NCBI RefSeq assembly: GCF_002286785.1
Contig: NZ_MUJY01000121.1
Location: forward strand, 1 to 60,529
Direction of reading: 5' to 3'
Source: Pseudomonas sp. PIC25
GTDB lineage: Bacteria > Pseudomonadota > Gammaproteobacteria > Pseudomonadales > Pseudomonadaceae
Length of the DNA: 60,529 nucleotides
Shown: positions 54,450 to 60,529 of the stretch, piece by piece
How positions within the stretch are numbered: the first letter of the stretch is position 1
Layout: each line of letters begins with the position of its first letter
Notes under the pieces: model-generated
What the model was told of the DNA's origin: nothing
What the model saw: the letters and a program-made list of their open reading frames with translations, nothing else
Database searches by the model: none
Translations under genes and position numbers: made by a program

Positions 54450-54556
54450 GATGGCTCCAGTAGGTGTACGAGCTGCCTGTTTACTTCGCTGCTATGTGTG
54501 CCAGAAGCCCTTTTTCGTTCCCGGCCTGGGGCACTGAGTACCTGTGCCGCGGTCAT
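54425..54556 (-). CDS. Candidate 43-aa protein
   Basis: A short frame with an ATG at 54556 inside an ATGA overlap with the stop of the 655-aa gene, and a good AAGGAAG site before it. It ends at TAA 54425-54427, overlapping the start of the 123-aa gene by 25 nt. The product is basic with no membrane segment. The coupling matches its neighbours, but length and composition alone do not prove it is a gene. Confidence 0.4.
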   Translation of the reverse strand: MTAAQVLSAPGRERKRASGTHSSEVNRQLVHLLEPSCSASLPG

Positions 54557-56520
54557 TTCGGATCTTCCTTTGAGGGTCGGCTTTTCTGGCTGCGAGGTGT
54601 ACGCCCTGCAGCGAATCGGTCGCTATTGCTTGCTGGTTGGTTTAGGTGGGATGGGCGAGATAGTTCGGGGCTGGGCTTCCAGCGGTTACTTGAAGATGAG
54701 TAGGTATCCCGAGCGGTGATAGATCTGCTCGTATGCTGCTGCTCTGCTCGACTTATGCCACCTCCGCCGCCGCCATTGTTGTTGCCCGGCCGAGGGCGTT
54801 TTCCTTTACTCGCGTCGGACCCCAGACCAATTGAGGTTAGAGACCTCGCGAGCAGGTTAAGAGATGCACTGACCGCCTCGGGACCAGAAACCACAGTGCC
54901 TCTCGCGGCTCTAGCCAAGGCGCCCATGGAGACGCGGGTCATTGAGGCTGCTAACCAGGTGCAGGCGGCCAGAAGGACGCCGAAAACCATTTGCAGGGCG
55001 CCATAAAGTAGATCGAGGTCAGCCCCACCACCTTGCCAGCCTGCTGAAAGTGCCGCTTGCGCCAGTGCTACTGAGCTCATCGCTACGGAGGCCGAGACTG
55101 CAAGTAGGTGAGCGAAGATGATGCACAGCACAGGGAAGAACAGTCTGCCAATCCACTGGGCTAGGCTCTCTACCCCCATTATCGGGGACATGGCTAATGC
55201 AATGGGGCTGGTAAGGAAAACCAGCCAGAAAAACCCGGCTTGGGCGGCAACATAGGCGGGTAGAAGCGTCTGAAGCTCTAACCAGCCCAAGTATGATTTG
55301 AGCATCTGCCAACTGGCGACGGTGCCTGCAAAAAGGGTATTGGCCTGGCCCGGCTGCTGTTCTGGTCCTCCGGCAAAAACAGCTTGCTGGATCTTCATCC
55401 AGGAGCGGCCTGCTGCGATGGAGCCCGCCTCGGTATCTGTGTTCTGTCCGTTGGATGCGCGTTTGTCCCCGATCTCGGTGAAGGCGCGGTAGGCCTGCTC
55501 AGCTGCGAATTGAGCAACCTTATAGGCCTCTACGCATGACATGGGGTTGTACCCGAACCCTGCCTCTTTACCGCCTTCTGGGGTCCAGACTACTGCGTGA
55601 GCTGCCAGGCTCTCACGGACATCCTCGGGTGCGTCTGAGAGGCTGAGATAGCCGAGCTTGGCATCAGACTGGCCGGAGGCGAGCGCGGCCCAGTGCTCTT
55701 GAGTGGGCAGGACGTATGGGCGGGAGCTAGCTGCAAAAAACACCCGGTCTTCTTTCTCTAGCGCCGCAAGACCCTCTGCGCGTCGTGTTCTTATGGCGCC
55801 TGCATCCAGGACGCTGTTGATCGTGTCCACGCCGCCCGTATTGTTGGACCAAGGATTGAGGGCTGCTGCTATATCAGCGACCCCGCGACCGACAATTTTG
55901 ACTTGTGCCCATCTGCTGACTTGATCGTCGGGTATACCCAGCCCCGCACCGCCAAGGAGGCCAATTGCGTGATAGGCCTGTACTTCTGTGCTACTCGCTG
56001 GGTTTGCATATAGGGTTGGAGAAGGGGAGCACTGCTCGTTGTAGTCACGTATCAGTCTGCCTAAATCGCTGTTGGCATACTGGGCAGCAGTGCGTTGAAC
56101 GCTGTGATCGACCAGGGCAGCTGTTGGAATGAACTGTCCATCCACGCTCACAGTCGCCATGGTCTTGCTGATAGCGCCATTGAGTGTCTGGTTGAAGCTC
56201 ATGATCAGGTTGTAGCTAATGCGCTGGGCGTGGGTAGTTTGGACCGTCGCGCCGCTGGTCAGCGTGAGCGTGGTCGGCTGTAGGCCGTAGGTGATCACCA
56301 TGAATATAAAAAGACCGCTACCTAGTGCGCGCCATGGGCCGTCGAAGGGGATGCGAAAGATGATGATGGTCATGGCTATGTAGCCAACAGCGATTAGCCA
56401 CCCACTGATCTCTGCGCCAATCATGGCCACAAATGGCTCTGTAGCCAGCAAGAGGAAGTCGACCACGCCATCGAACAAACTGAACAGCCACGATAGGCCG
56501 GCTAACGAGTTGCTATCCAT
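54553..56520 (-). CDS. TraG-N-like polytopic membrane protein of the island
   Basis: This 655-aa protein has a hydrophobic N-terminal region with about three transmembrane helices (residues 10-100). A long non-membrane part follows (about 115-410) with 'DLGRLIRDYNEQCSP' and a Cys pair. A second cluster of about four or five helices lies at about 410-560, then a cytoplasmic, Gly/Ser/Arg-rich tail with an N3-G6 run. This layout matches the N-terminal domain of conjugative TraG (mating-pair stabilisation); TrbL/VirB6 is an alternative. The ATG at 56520 overlaps the stop of the upstream gene by one base (TAATG) after GGGGAGA. No other transfer genes are seen nearby. Confidence 0.65.
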   Translation of the reverse strand: MDSNSLAGLSWLFSLFDGVVDFLLLATEPFVAMIGAEISGWLIAVGYIAMTIIIFRIPFDGPWRALGSGLFIFMVITYGLQPTTLTLTSGATVQTTHAQRISYNLIMSFNQTLNGAISKTMATVSVDGQFIPTAALVDHSVQRTAAQYANSDLGRLIRDYNEQCSPSPTLYANPASSTEVQAYHAIGLLGGAGLGIPDDQVSRWAQVKIVGRGVADIAAALNPWSNNTGGVDTINSVLDAGAIRTRRAEGLAALEKEDRVFFAASSRPYVLPTQEHWAALASGQSDAKLGYLSLSDAPEDVRESLAAHAVVWTPEGGKEAGFGYNPMSCVEAYKVAQFAAEQAYRAFTEIGDKRASNGQNTDTEAGSIAAGRSWMKIQQAVFAGGPEQQPGQANTLFAGTVASWQMLKSYLGWLELQTLLPAYVAAQAGFFWLVFLTSPIALAMSPIMGVESLAQWIGRLFFPVLCIIFAHLLAVSASVAMSSVALAQAALSAGWQGGGADLDLLYGALQMVFGVLLAACTWLAASMTRVSMGALARAARGTVVSGPEAVSASLNLLARSLTSIGLGSDASKGKRPRPGNNNGGGGGGISRAEQQHTSRSITARDTYSSSSNRWKPSPELSRPSHLNQPASNSDRFAAGRTPRSQKSRPSKEDPK

Positions 56521-56735
56521 TAGGCATCTCCCCCCTTGGTCGTCTGCGCTGCATCAGCTGTTGGTGTGAGCCGATAGAAGAGAAGGACGCTCAGCACCAA
56601 GCCCGGCGTATGGGCGAATGGGCCCAACCAGGGGAAAAGCGACCGTCCGTGGACCGCTATCCATATGCCGACGATGTAGCTTGCAGCGAGCAGAGCCAGG
56701 CGAAACGGTGGGTAATCGTGGCCGAAGATCTTCAT
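56520..56735 (-). CDS. Small two-helix membrane protein
   Basis: This 71-aa protein has two hydrophobic helices (about 10-28 and 40-56) and a short polar tail. The ATG at 56735 lies in an ATGA overlap with the 44-aa gene and follows AGGAG. It is coupled to the TraG-N-like gene (TAATG), suggesting the two membrane proteins act together. No known family recognised. Confidence 0.7.
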   Translation of the reverse strand: MKIFGHDYPPFRLALLAASYIVGIWIAVHGRSLFPWLGPFAHTPGLVLSVLLFYRLTPTADAAQTTKGGDA

Positions 56736-56866
56736 GCCTGGTGCTCCTGGCTGGATTCCTGTTTCCTTTCCTCAGTACGGCGCTGTTTCTTAGGCTTTTT
56801 GCGCTTTCTCGGTGTGTTGCTGCTTTCGAGACGATTAAGCATGTTCAGAAGGCTGCGGATGCTCAT
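56732..56866 (-). CDS. Very basic 44-aa protein
   Basis: This short gene sits between the integrase and the 71-aa gene. The ATG at 56866 follows AAGGACA. Residues 20-36 are almost all K/R ('RKRKKPKKQRR'), with a Glu/Gln-rich end. It starts 20 bp after the integrase stop and ends in an ATGA overlap with the next gene. A nucleic-acid-binding role, such as an excisionase-like helper, is possible but only inferred from charge and location. Confidence 0.6.
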   Translation of the reverse strand: MSIRSLLNMLNRLESSNTPRKRKKPKKQRRTEERKQESSQEHQA

Positions 56867-56886
56867 GGGCTTTTGTCCTTGTGTGA

Positions 56887-57921
56887 TCAGGCGTTAGGGG
56901 AGCCGAGGTAGGTGTTCGTGATTGCGATTCGTTCATGGCCGAGTTCATGCGAGATGAGCAGCCGGGCTTCGCGATCACTAAGAGGGGGCGTTATTGATGC
57001 TTCCGCGCTGGGAATGGCGACCTTTCCAAGCCAGCCGGACTCAGCTCCTGCGAGGAGCTGGCCGGTGATTGAGGCTTTTACGGCGGGGGCTTGTTTGCCG
57101 GTCAACTCGAGATAACGCCGTTGGGCGTAGAGGTGCCGCAGCCCATGCATCCTGGAAAGGCCAGCGGCTGCGATTTGGTGCTCATAGCGTTTGAGCTGCT
57201 GTTTGTAGCTGAGCTCGGCTGGGATAAGGCTTCTCATCTGGGTGAATACATGCACCTCGGCGAGTAGCTCTTCTTGGTTCCGCGTGCGGATCGGGATTTC
57301 TCGGGCTTTCCCGCCTTTCGTCCAACTGCCTTTAAGCTCAAGGTGTCCGCCTTTATCGGCGACCGCGGCGATGAATTTGATTGACTCTTCCCGCCGCAGC
57401 CCAAACTCGGCTTGCAGGCGTAGGCTGAGTCGGACATACGGGTCGGTAACCGCATCGAGGTTTGCTTTCGGCAGATCCCGGGCACGGCTTTCTTTGGCGA
57501 CGTATGAGCGGCGAGCAATACCCAGGTCGTCGTTACTGATCTTGGCGACACCCGCGCGACCGGCCTTTTCGCAAGACCACCGCAAATGTGACATGCGATT
57601 TTTGATGGTTGCTGGAGTTACGCCTGAGGTCTGCCAATGCTGAACCAGTGCACGGAGGTGGCGTTGACCGAGCGTGTTGGCGCGGAGGTTCCGGTAACCC
57701 AGTTCGCGCAACTGGCGGGCACTGAGGCTCAGCGTTGCTGAGCGTGCGGCCTGCGTTGCATACGAGCCGTCCCGGTTATGTTTCTGTTGCTGGACGAAAT
57801 CCCAGCCGAGCTTGTCCATGATCGAAGTCCACTTGCTGATGAACGAGGTTCGAAACGCCAATCTCGAGGTAAGTGTTTGTTCCTGTCCTAGTCGCAAGCG
57901 CGATAGGAGCTGAGCTTTCAC
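56887..57921 (-). CDS. int: Tyrosine recombinase / integrase
   Basis: This 344-aa protein should catalyse site-specific integration and excision of the island at tRNA-Thr. An N-terminal core-binding part (about 45-165) includes 'TPATIKNRMSHLRW'. The catalytic domain shows Arg in 'FGLRREES', Lys in 'WTKGGKAREIPI', His-x-x-Arg in 'MHGLRHLYAQ', a second His in 'ISHELGHERIA' and the nucleophile Tyr in 'TNTYLGS'. All key residues of the family are therefore present. The predicted start is GTG at 57921; an ATG at 57819 is possible. It leads the leftward chain of small genes and lies about 8 kb from the tRNA fragment, so the other attachment half must be further right. Confidence 0.88.
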   Translation of the reverse strand: MKAQLLSRLRLGQEQTLTSRLAFRTSFISKWTSIMDKLGWDFVQQQKHNRDGSYATQAARSATLSLSARQLRELGYRNLRANTLGQRHLRALVQHWQTSGVTPATIKNRMSHLRWSCEKAGRAGVAKISNDDLGIARRSYVAKESRARDLPKANLDAVTDPYVRLSLRLQAEFGLRREESIKFIAAVADKGGHLELKGSWTKGGKAREIPIRTRNQEELLAEVHVFTQMRSLIPAELSYKQQLKRYEHQIAAAGLSRMHGLRHLYAQRRYLELTGKQAPAVKASITGQLLAGAESGWLGKVAIPSAEASITPPLSDREARLLISHELGHERIAITNTYLGSPNA

Positions 57922-58394
57922 TCAGGAGCGGAACGGCGTTTCACACAGACGGCCAAACGTGGCTCGCAACGACCAGCCCGGCTGCGGGCGGTGATTGCGA
58001 CGACAGGCGCTCAATCAATTGATGAGCAGCACCGTCGTTGTCTGCGGGCATGCGAGGCATGCCATCTCGTCGAGCGTGGATCGACAAACTCAATCCGATC
58101 TCGGGGATCGGAAGGGATACCCGGACGCCACGCAGCGCCGGGGTGGGGAGCTCAAACTGAGCGGTCCCTGGTTCTGAAAAATGTCCCATCCATTCTTCAG
58201 GCCGTTTACGCGGGGCACGACTCAGTTTTTAGGTCCGGAGCTGGACCTTTTGCTCATTGTGAAAACCCCGACAGACGCTGAGCGAGCGGCTATCGGAGGG
58301 CGGTGTAGCGAACGGGTCGGTTGCCAAGTCGACTCGTCTTTGCCACCCAGTTGACGCGCATTAGCCACGTCAATCGGGTGGGCTGACGATGCTG

Positions 58395-58461
58395 CAGGAA
58401 TACCTACTCGCATCGCCCCTATCGCCAGCGATCGCTAAATCTCAACAGGAATACCTAGTCG
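58395..58461 (+). repeat. Pair of 16-bp direct repeats
   Basis: CAGGAATACCTACTCG (58395-58410) and CAGGAATACCTAGTCG (58446-58461) differ at one base and start 51 bp apart. They may be binding sites for an element-encoded protein. Confidence 0.5.
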
Positions 58462-58624
58462 ACGACTTGTTGATCTTGGTGCTGGCGAATGAGGATTCGT
58501 CACTACGCTGTCACTGCACATTACGTGAATGGTGAGCCCACGCAACCCAAAATCGTGGAGCAAATTCACGATGCGCGGAGCCCGCGAAAATCCTGGCTTT
58601 TCTGCCTCCCCAGGAGCTTTTGTC

Positions 58625-58704
58625 GGCTCGCTATGCGAGCCGTTTGGGGCCGCTCTACGCGGCCCTACGCTGTGCGTCACTACCCGAAGGTAGTGACGCA
58701 CAGC
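58625..58704. repeat. Three consecutive perfect hairpins
   Basis: GGCTCGC-TAT-GCGAGCC (58625-58641), GGGCCGC-TCTAC-GCGGCCC (58647-58665) and a 16-bp stem GCTGTGCGTCACTACC with loop CGAA (58669-58704) follow one another within 80 bp. None has a T-run, so they are not ordinary terminators. They may be an origin, a nicking or recombinase site, or a structured RNA. Confidence 0.6.
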
Positions 58705-58786
58705 ATCAGTGAGAGTACCTGCCCGCTCTAGCATCCGAACGGGATGCGCAGTTAGGCTAGTAGCCATTAATCAATGAGGTGAACAA

Positions 58787-59218
58787 ATGGGCTGGGACTC
58801 ACGTGATACTGCTGCGCTGAATGCCGCAACTGCATCTGGCATCAAATGCTTCGCTATCGGCGTCGTCGGGGATAATGGGCGCCAAGTGATGCTGAACAAA
58901 ATTGAATGCCCTGGTCAGCCAAGTGGTGGGTCCCCGGAAAAGCTTCTCGCAGATGCGATCGAAGGTGTTACCAGGCTGTCCGCTGGAGGTGACTCGCTGT
59001 GGATTGAGGTCATTAGCGACAAAATTCCACAGTACGTAGCGGATGCAGTTTCTGCACTCCACGGCTTTGGTTGCCGAATGATTGTCACCCACGGGAATAA
59101 ATCTACTCGCGGCAATGGTGAGCTTCTCGACAGCTCTCTTTGTACTGCTGTTGAAGCAGCGAACCAAGGTGGGGCTATTTGGCATCCATTTGAAGAGACG
59201 TTCGTCTTCGCAGCCTAA
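58787..59218 (+). CDS. Hypothetical protein
   Basis: This 143-aa soluble protein has an alpha/beta pattern: strands 'IKCFAIGVVGD' and 'SLWIEVISDKIP', helix 'QYVADAVSALHGFG', strand 'CRMIVTHGNKST'. The ATG at 58787 follows GAGGTGAACAA, a good ribosome site. It stands alone between the hairpin region and the iteron-like repeats, facing the replication-type gene. No family is recognised. Confidence 0.7.
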   Translation: MGWDSRDTAALNAATASGIKCFAIGVVGDNGRQVMLNKIECPGQPSGGSPEKLLADAIEGVTRLSAGGDSLWIEVISDKIPQYVADAVSALHGFGCRMIVTHGNKSTRGNGELLDSSLCTAVEAANQGGAIWHPFEETFVFAA

Positions 59219-59307
59219 GCGGTTTACGGCGAGGTCGTCGCTTGGCCTCGCCACTGAGCGAAGTCATGCTGCCTGTATCTATTAATCTCTATGTTCTATT
59301 TATGTCA

Positions 59308-59408
59308 GGTCACCAGTGACCCACCTCCCAGCTCGTGGATGACCCGCCTTGTGGGTAAAGTGGCTCACCGATGACCTGGCTCACTGATGAGCTAGGTCAT
59401 CGGTGAGC
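59308..59408. repeat. Iteron-like repeat cluster with 15-bp inverted repeat
   Basis: Units of the form GCTC-x3-GATGA-x-C occur at 59331, 59363 and 59379, and inverted at 59408-59394. The units at 59363-59377 and 59394-59408 are a perfect 15-bp inverted repeat. A GGTCAC-CA-GTGACC palindrome lies at 59308-59321. The cluster overlaps the 3' end of the replication-type gene. Such clusters are typical of plasmid origins or autoregulatory operators. Confidence 0.5.
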
Positions 59409-59992
59409 TGGCTGTGGATAGGTTCGGAGAGGTTACCGGTTCGGCGTAAATGCGACTCGATGACAGTCCTGGTGCGGGCCGATGGATAGCTCACATCTCT
59501 GGAGTCGATGATGTTGTTGATCGTGATGTTATTGACGGTGAGCTCAATCCTAATGCCGCTATTGACCTCTGCTGTGCCGTCGAACTTTCCATGCTCGATG
59601 AGCTGTTTTAACTGTTCGCGTCGATCCTGGGCGGTCGAGCCCGTATAGAGAAAACGGGCGGTGCCGATCTGCTGGCCTCCTCGGGAGAGGGGAAACTGTT
59701 CGAAAAGCAGATAGCGGCTGCATTGCCCAGGGCGCTCTTCACTGCAGAGATAGCCAGCATTAGCCAATTCGCGTAAGCCCCGTTTGACTGTCGCCACCGA
59801 AAGGCCTGTCTCTCGAGCAAGCTGCTCGTGCTGAATTTTTGCCTCTCCAGTGTCCAAGTTGGCGCGTGACTTCAGAGCGATATACACCTTCACTGCTGAG
59901 CCCTGCAGGCTTGCCAGTGCTCCACTTGTTACGAAGCTGCGGAAGACCTGGCTCCACAGTAGATCTGCTTTCAGGTGCCCATCAGCGCTCAT
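59381..59992 (-). CDS. Winged-helix protein, possible replication initiator or regulator
   Basis: This 203-aa protein has a clear helix-turn-helix around residues 45-85: 'AKIQHEQLARETGLSVATVK' followed by 'RGLRELANAGYL'. The segment before it, 'LQGSAVKVYIALKSRAN', is typical of the first wing helix in plasmid and phage replication proteins (HTH_36 type). The remainder is polar without membrane segments. The chosen ATG at 59992 overlaps the end of the small DNA-binding gene by 11 nt; a GTG at 60043 and an ATG at 60022 are possible. The iteron-like cluster lies at its 3' end, which supports a replication or autoregulation role. Confidence 0.6.
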   Translation of the reverse strand: MSADGHLKADLLWSQVFRSFVTSGALASLQGSAVKVYIALKSRANLDTGEAKIQHEQLARETGLSVATVKRGLRELANAGYLCSEERPGQCSRYLLFEQFPLSRGGQQIGTARFLYTGSTAQDRREQLKQLIEHGKFDGTAEVNSGIRIELTVNNITINNIIDSRDVSYPSARTRTVIESHLRRTGNLSEPIHSQLTDDLAHQ

Positions 59993-60236
59993 TTCGGCCA
60001 CCGCTAAGCAGGGCTGCAACATCTGCAGCGGGGAAGTAGACACTTCGACCGAATTTGACCTTGACTGCGTTGAGTGCGGCCGCTAGTTGGCAGCCAGCTG
60101 GATGATAGAGGGTGTGATCAAGAGCTTTCTCAGTGCGATGCAGCAGCTCTGCTAGCTGTTTCCGCGAGATCAGGAGGCCGTAGCGTTCGATCAGCTGCTG
60201 TTCAAGGTGTGTAGTTTCAATACTCATTGCGTGCAT
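59982..60236 (-). CDS. Small helix-turn-helix-type DNA-binding protein
   Basis: This 84-aa protein has 'ISRKQLAELLHRTEKAL' in its first half, a likely helix-turn-helix, and 'KFGRSVYFPAADVAALL' near the end, like the winged helix of excisionase/AlpA-type regulators. It is first in a two-gene unit with the winged-helix gene. The ATG at 60236 is used; an ATG at 60227 is possible. The role is inferred as excision or replication control. Confidence 0.6.
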   Translation of the reverse strand: MHAMSIETTHLEQQLIERYGLLISRKQLAELLHRTEKALDHTLYHPAGCQLAAALNAVKVKFGRSVYFPAADVAALLSGGRNER

Positions 60237-60336
60237 CCGCTTTTCTGTCTGGATGCAATGAATAGTGGGAAGCGACTACCCCAAAATCGGCGCTTTTAGC
60301 CCCGGCAAAACCCTGCTCATGAAAGTAAGTCCCGGT

Positions 60337-60368
60337 TCAGAAAGATTCTGCATGCAGAATCTTTCTGA
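60337..60368. repeat. Perfect 32-bp palindrome
   Basis: TCAGAAAGATTCTGCA is followed directly by its exact reverse complement, centred at 60352/60353, with no loop. It lies upstream of the DNA-binding gene and about 60 bp from the IS66 end. It could be an operator, a resolution site or the footprint of a past insertion. Confidence 0.7.
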
Positions 60369-60431
60369 GGGGTGGCCAGCACCCTTTAAGCCCTGGTCCG
60401 CTCCTGAATCAGGTCAAGTCGCTCGACCAGA

Positions 60432-60529
60432 GTAAGCGAACGGGCATCACACCTTGCCGGCGGGCACCCAGTTGTGCGGCAGCAGCTCGGCCAGGGCGCT
60501 GGCCTTCTGCGTCGGCAGGCGCGTGAGCA
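60432..60529 (-). mobile_element. IS66-family element, left end (cut by window)
   Basis: Reading rightward the sequence opens GTAAGCGAACGGG, fitting the GTAA start of IS66-family terminal repeats. The end of a transposase gene follows 15 bp inside. The element continues beyond the window. Confidence 0.55.
60447..60529 (-). CDS. tnpC: IS66-family transposase C-terminus (partial)
   Basis: The last 27 codons before the TGA at 60447-60449 read as 'LTRLPTQKASALAELLPHNW' plus a short tail. This is the characteristic IS66 transposase C-terminal motif (L-P-x2-x-A-x2-L-x-E-L-L-P-H-x-W). The rest lies outside the window. Confidence 0.75.
   Translation of the reverse strand, partial: LTRLPTQKASALAELLPHNWVPAGKV

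Larger units (their letters stand above)
57922..58786. other. 865-bp non-coding stretch upstream of the integrase
   Basis: No frame here has a convincing start site or composition. It holds a pair of direct repeats (58395-58461), three consecutive hairpins (58625-58704) and presumably promoters for the integrase (leftward) and the 143-aa gene (rightward). GCATGC palindromes near 58047 and 58058 were also seen. Confidence 0.6.
49781..60529. mobile_element. Genomic island integrated in tRNA-Thr (right end not in window)
   Basis: The left edge is the tRNA-Thr fragment. Inside are a tyrosine recombinase, a TraG-N-like membrane protein, many small coupled genes of unknown function, a replication-initiator-like protein, hairpin and iteron-like repeats, an IS66 end, and stretches with clearly lower GC than the giant locus. 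No relaxase, coupling protein or VirB4 gene is visible, so this is either part of a larger integrative element or a reduced one. Confidence 0.75.

Noticed and set aside
57941-58189. 82-aa minus-strand frame upstream of the integrase
   Set aside because: No ribosome site and no protein-like pattern; the stretch is better read as non-coding.
58669-58704. 16-bp hairpin as an intrinsic terminator
   Set aside because: No T-run follows on either strand and no gene ends immediately before it.
58435-58767. 110-aa minus-strand frame across the hairpins
   Set aside because: It has no ribosome site, runs through three perfect hairpins and has no recognisable composition or domain.
53238-60240. Pf1-type filamentous prophage (integrase of similar length, small membrane proteins)
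   Set aside because: No coat proteins, Zot-like ATPase or single-strand-binding protein order is found, and the 655-aa protein fits TraG-N better.

Overview
The window looks like a high-GC gammaproteobacterial chromosome, most probably a Pseudomonas. The codon use, the Xcp/Xph-like GspC-GspD pair, the tRNA-Thr(TGT) fragment and the style of the island genes all fit. No species is claimed.

Positions 1-49619 form one locus. A leftward cluster starts with a single uninterrupted gene of about 42.8 kb (46760-3915, about 14,281 aa, roughly 1.5 MDa). It encodes a Sec-exported protein built almost entirely of beta modules. In order these are about 21 Ig-like domains, a long stretch repeating the order beta-propeller / Big_5-like / IPT-TIG, further Ig and Big_1-like domains, and a C-terminal quarter of calcium-type thrombospondin-3 (TSP3) repeats. 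That quarter also carries carboxypeptidase-regulatory-like domains, a ThuA/DUF4350-like domain, an F5/8C-like domain and four copies of an unnamed module of about 240 aa. Two periplasmic lipoproteins of the parvulin PPIase type follow. One keeps the family motifs and one looks degenerate. Last comes a secreted protein with two MshQ-like N-terminal domains and TSP3 repeats, cut by the left window edge. Divergently from the giant gene, gspC and gspD encode an inner-membrane connector and an outer-membrane secretin of a type II secretion system (T2SS), with no other gsp genes beside them. My reading is a dedicated export locus: a giant Sec/T2SS substrate, its periplasmic folding helpers, a second surface protein and its own GspC/GspD outlet. 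The parts are seen in the sequence; the functional link is inference.

Positions 49743-49827 hold a strong terminator and a 47-nt 3' fragment of a tRNA-Thr gene. This is what remains at the far end of a genomic island that inserted into the tRNA 3' end. The island runs rightward past the window end. It carries a convergent pair of lower-GC genes (PD-(D/E)XK-like and HEPN-like, possible defence functions), a leftward chain of tightly coupled small genes ending in a TraG-N-like membrane protein and a tyrosine recombinase, a non-coding stretch with three consecutive hairpins, a gene of unknown function, iteron-like repeats, a replication-initiator-like winged-helix protein and a small DNA-binding-type protein. 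A perfect 32-bp palindrome and the end of an IS66-family element close the window. No complete conjugation system is visible in the part shown.
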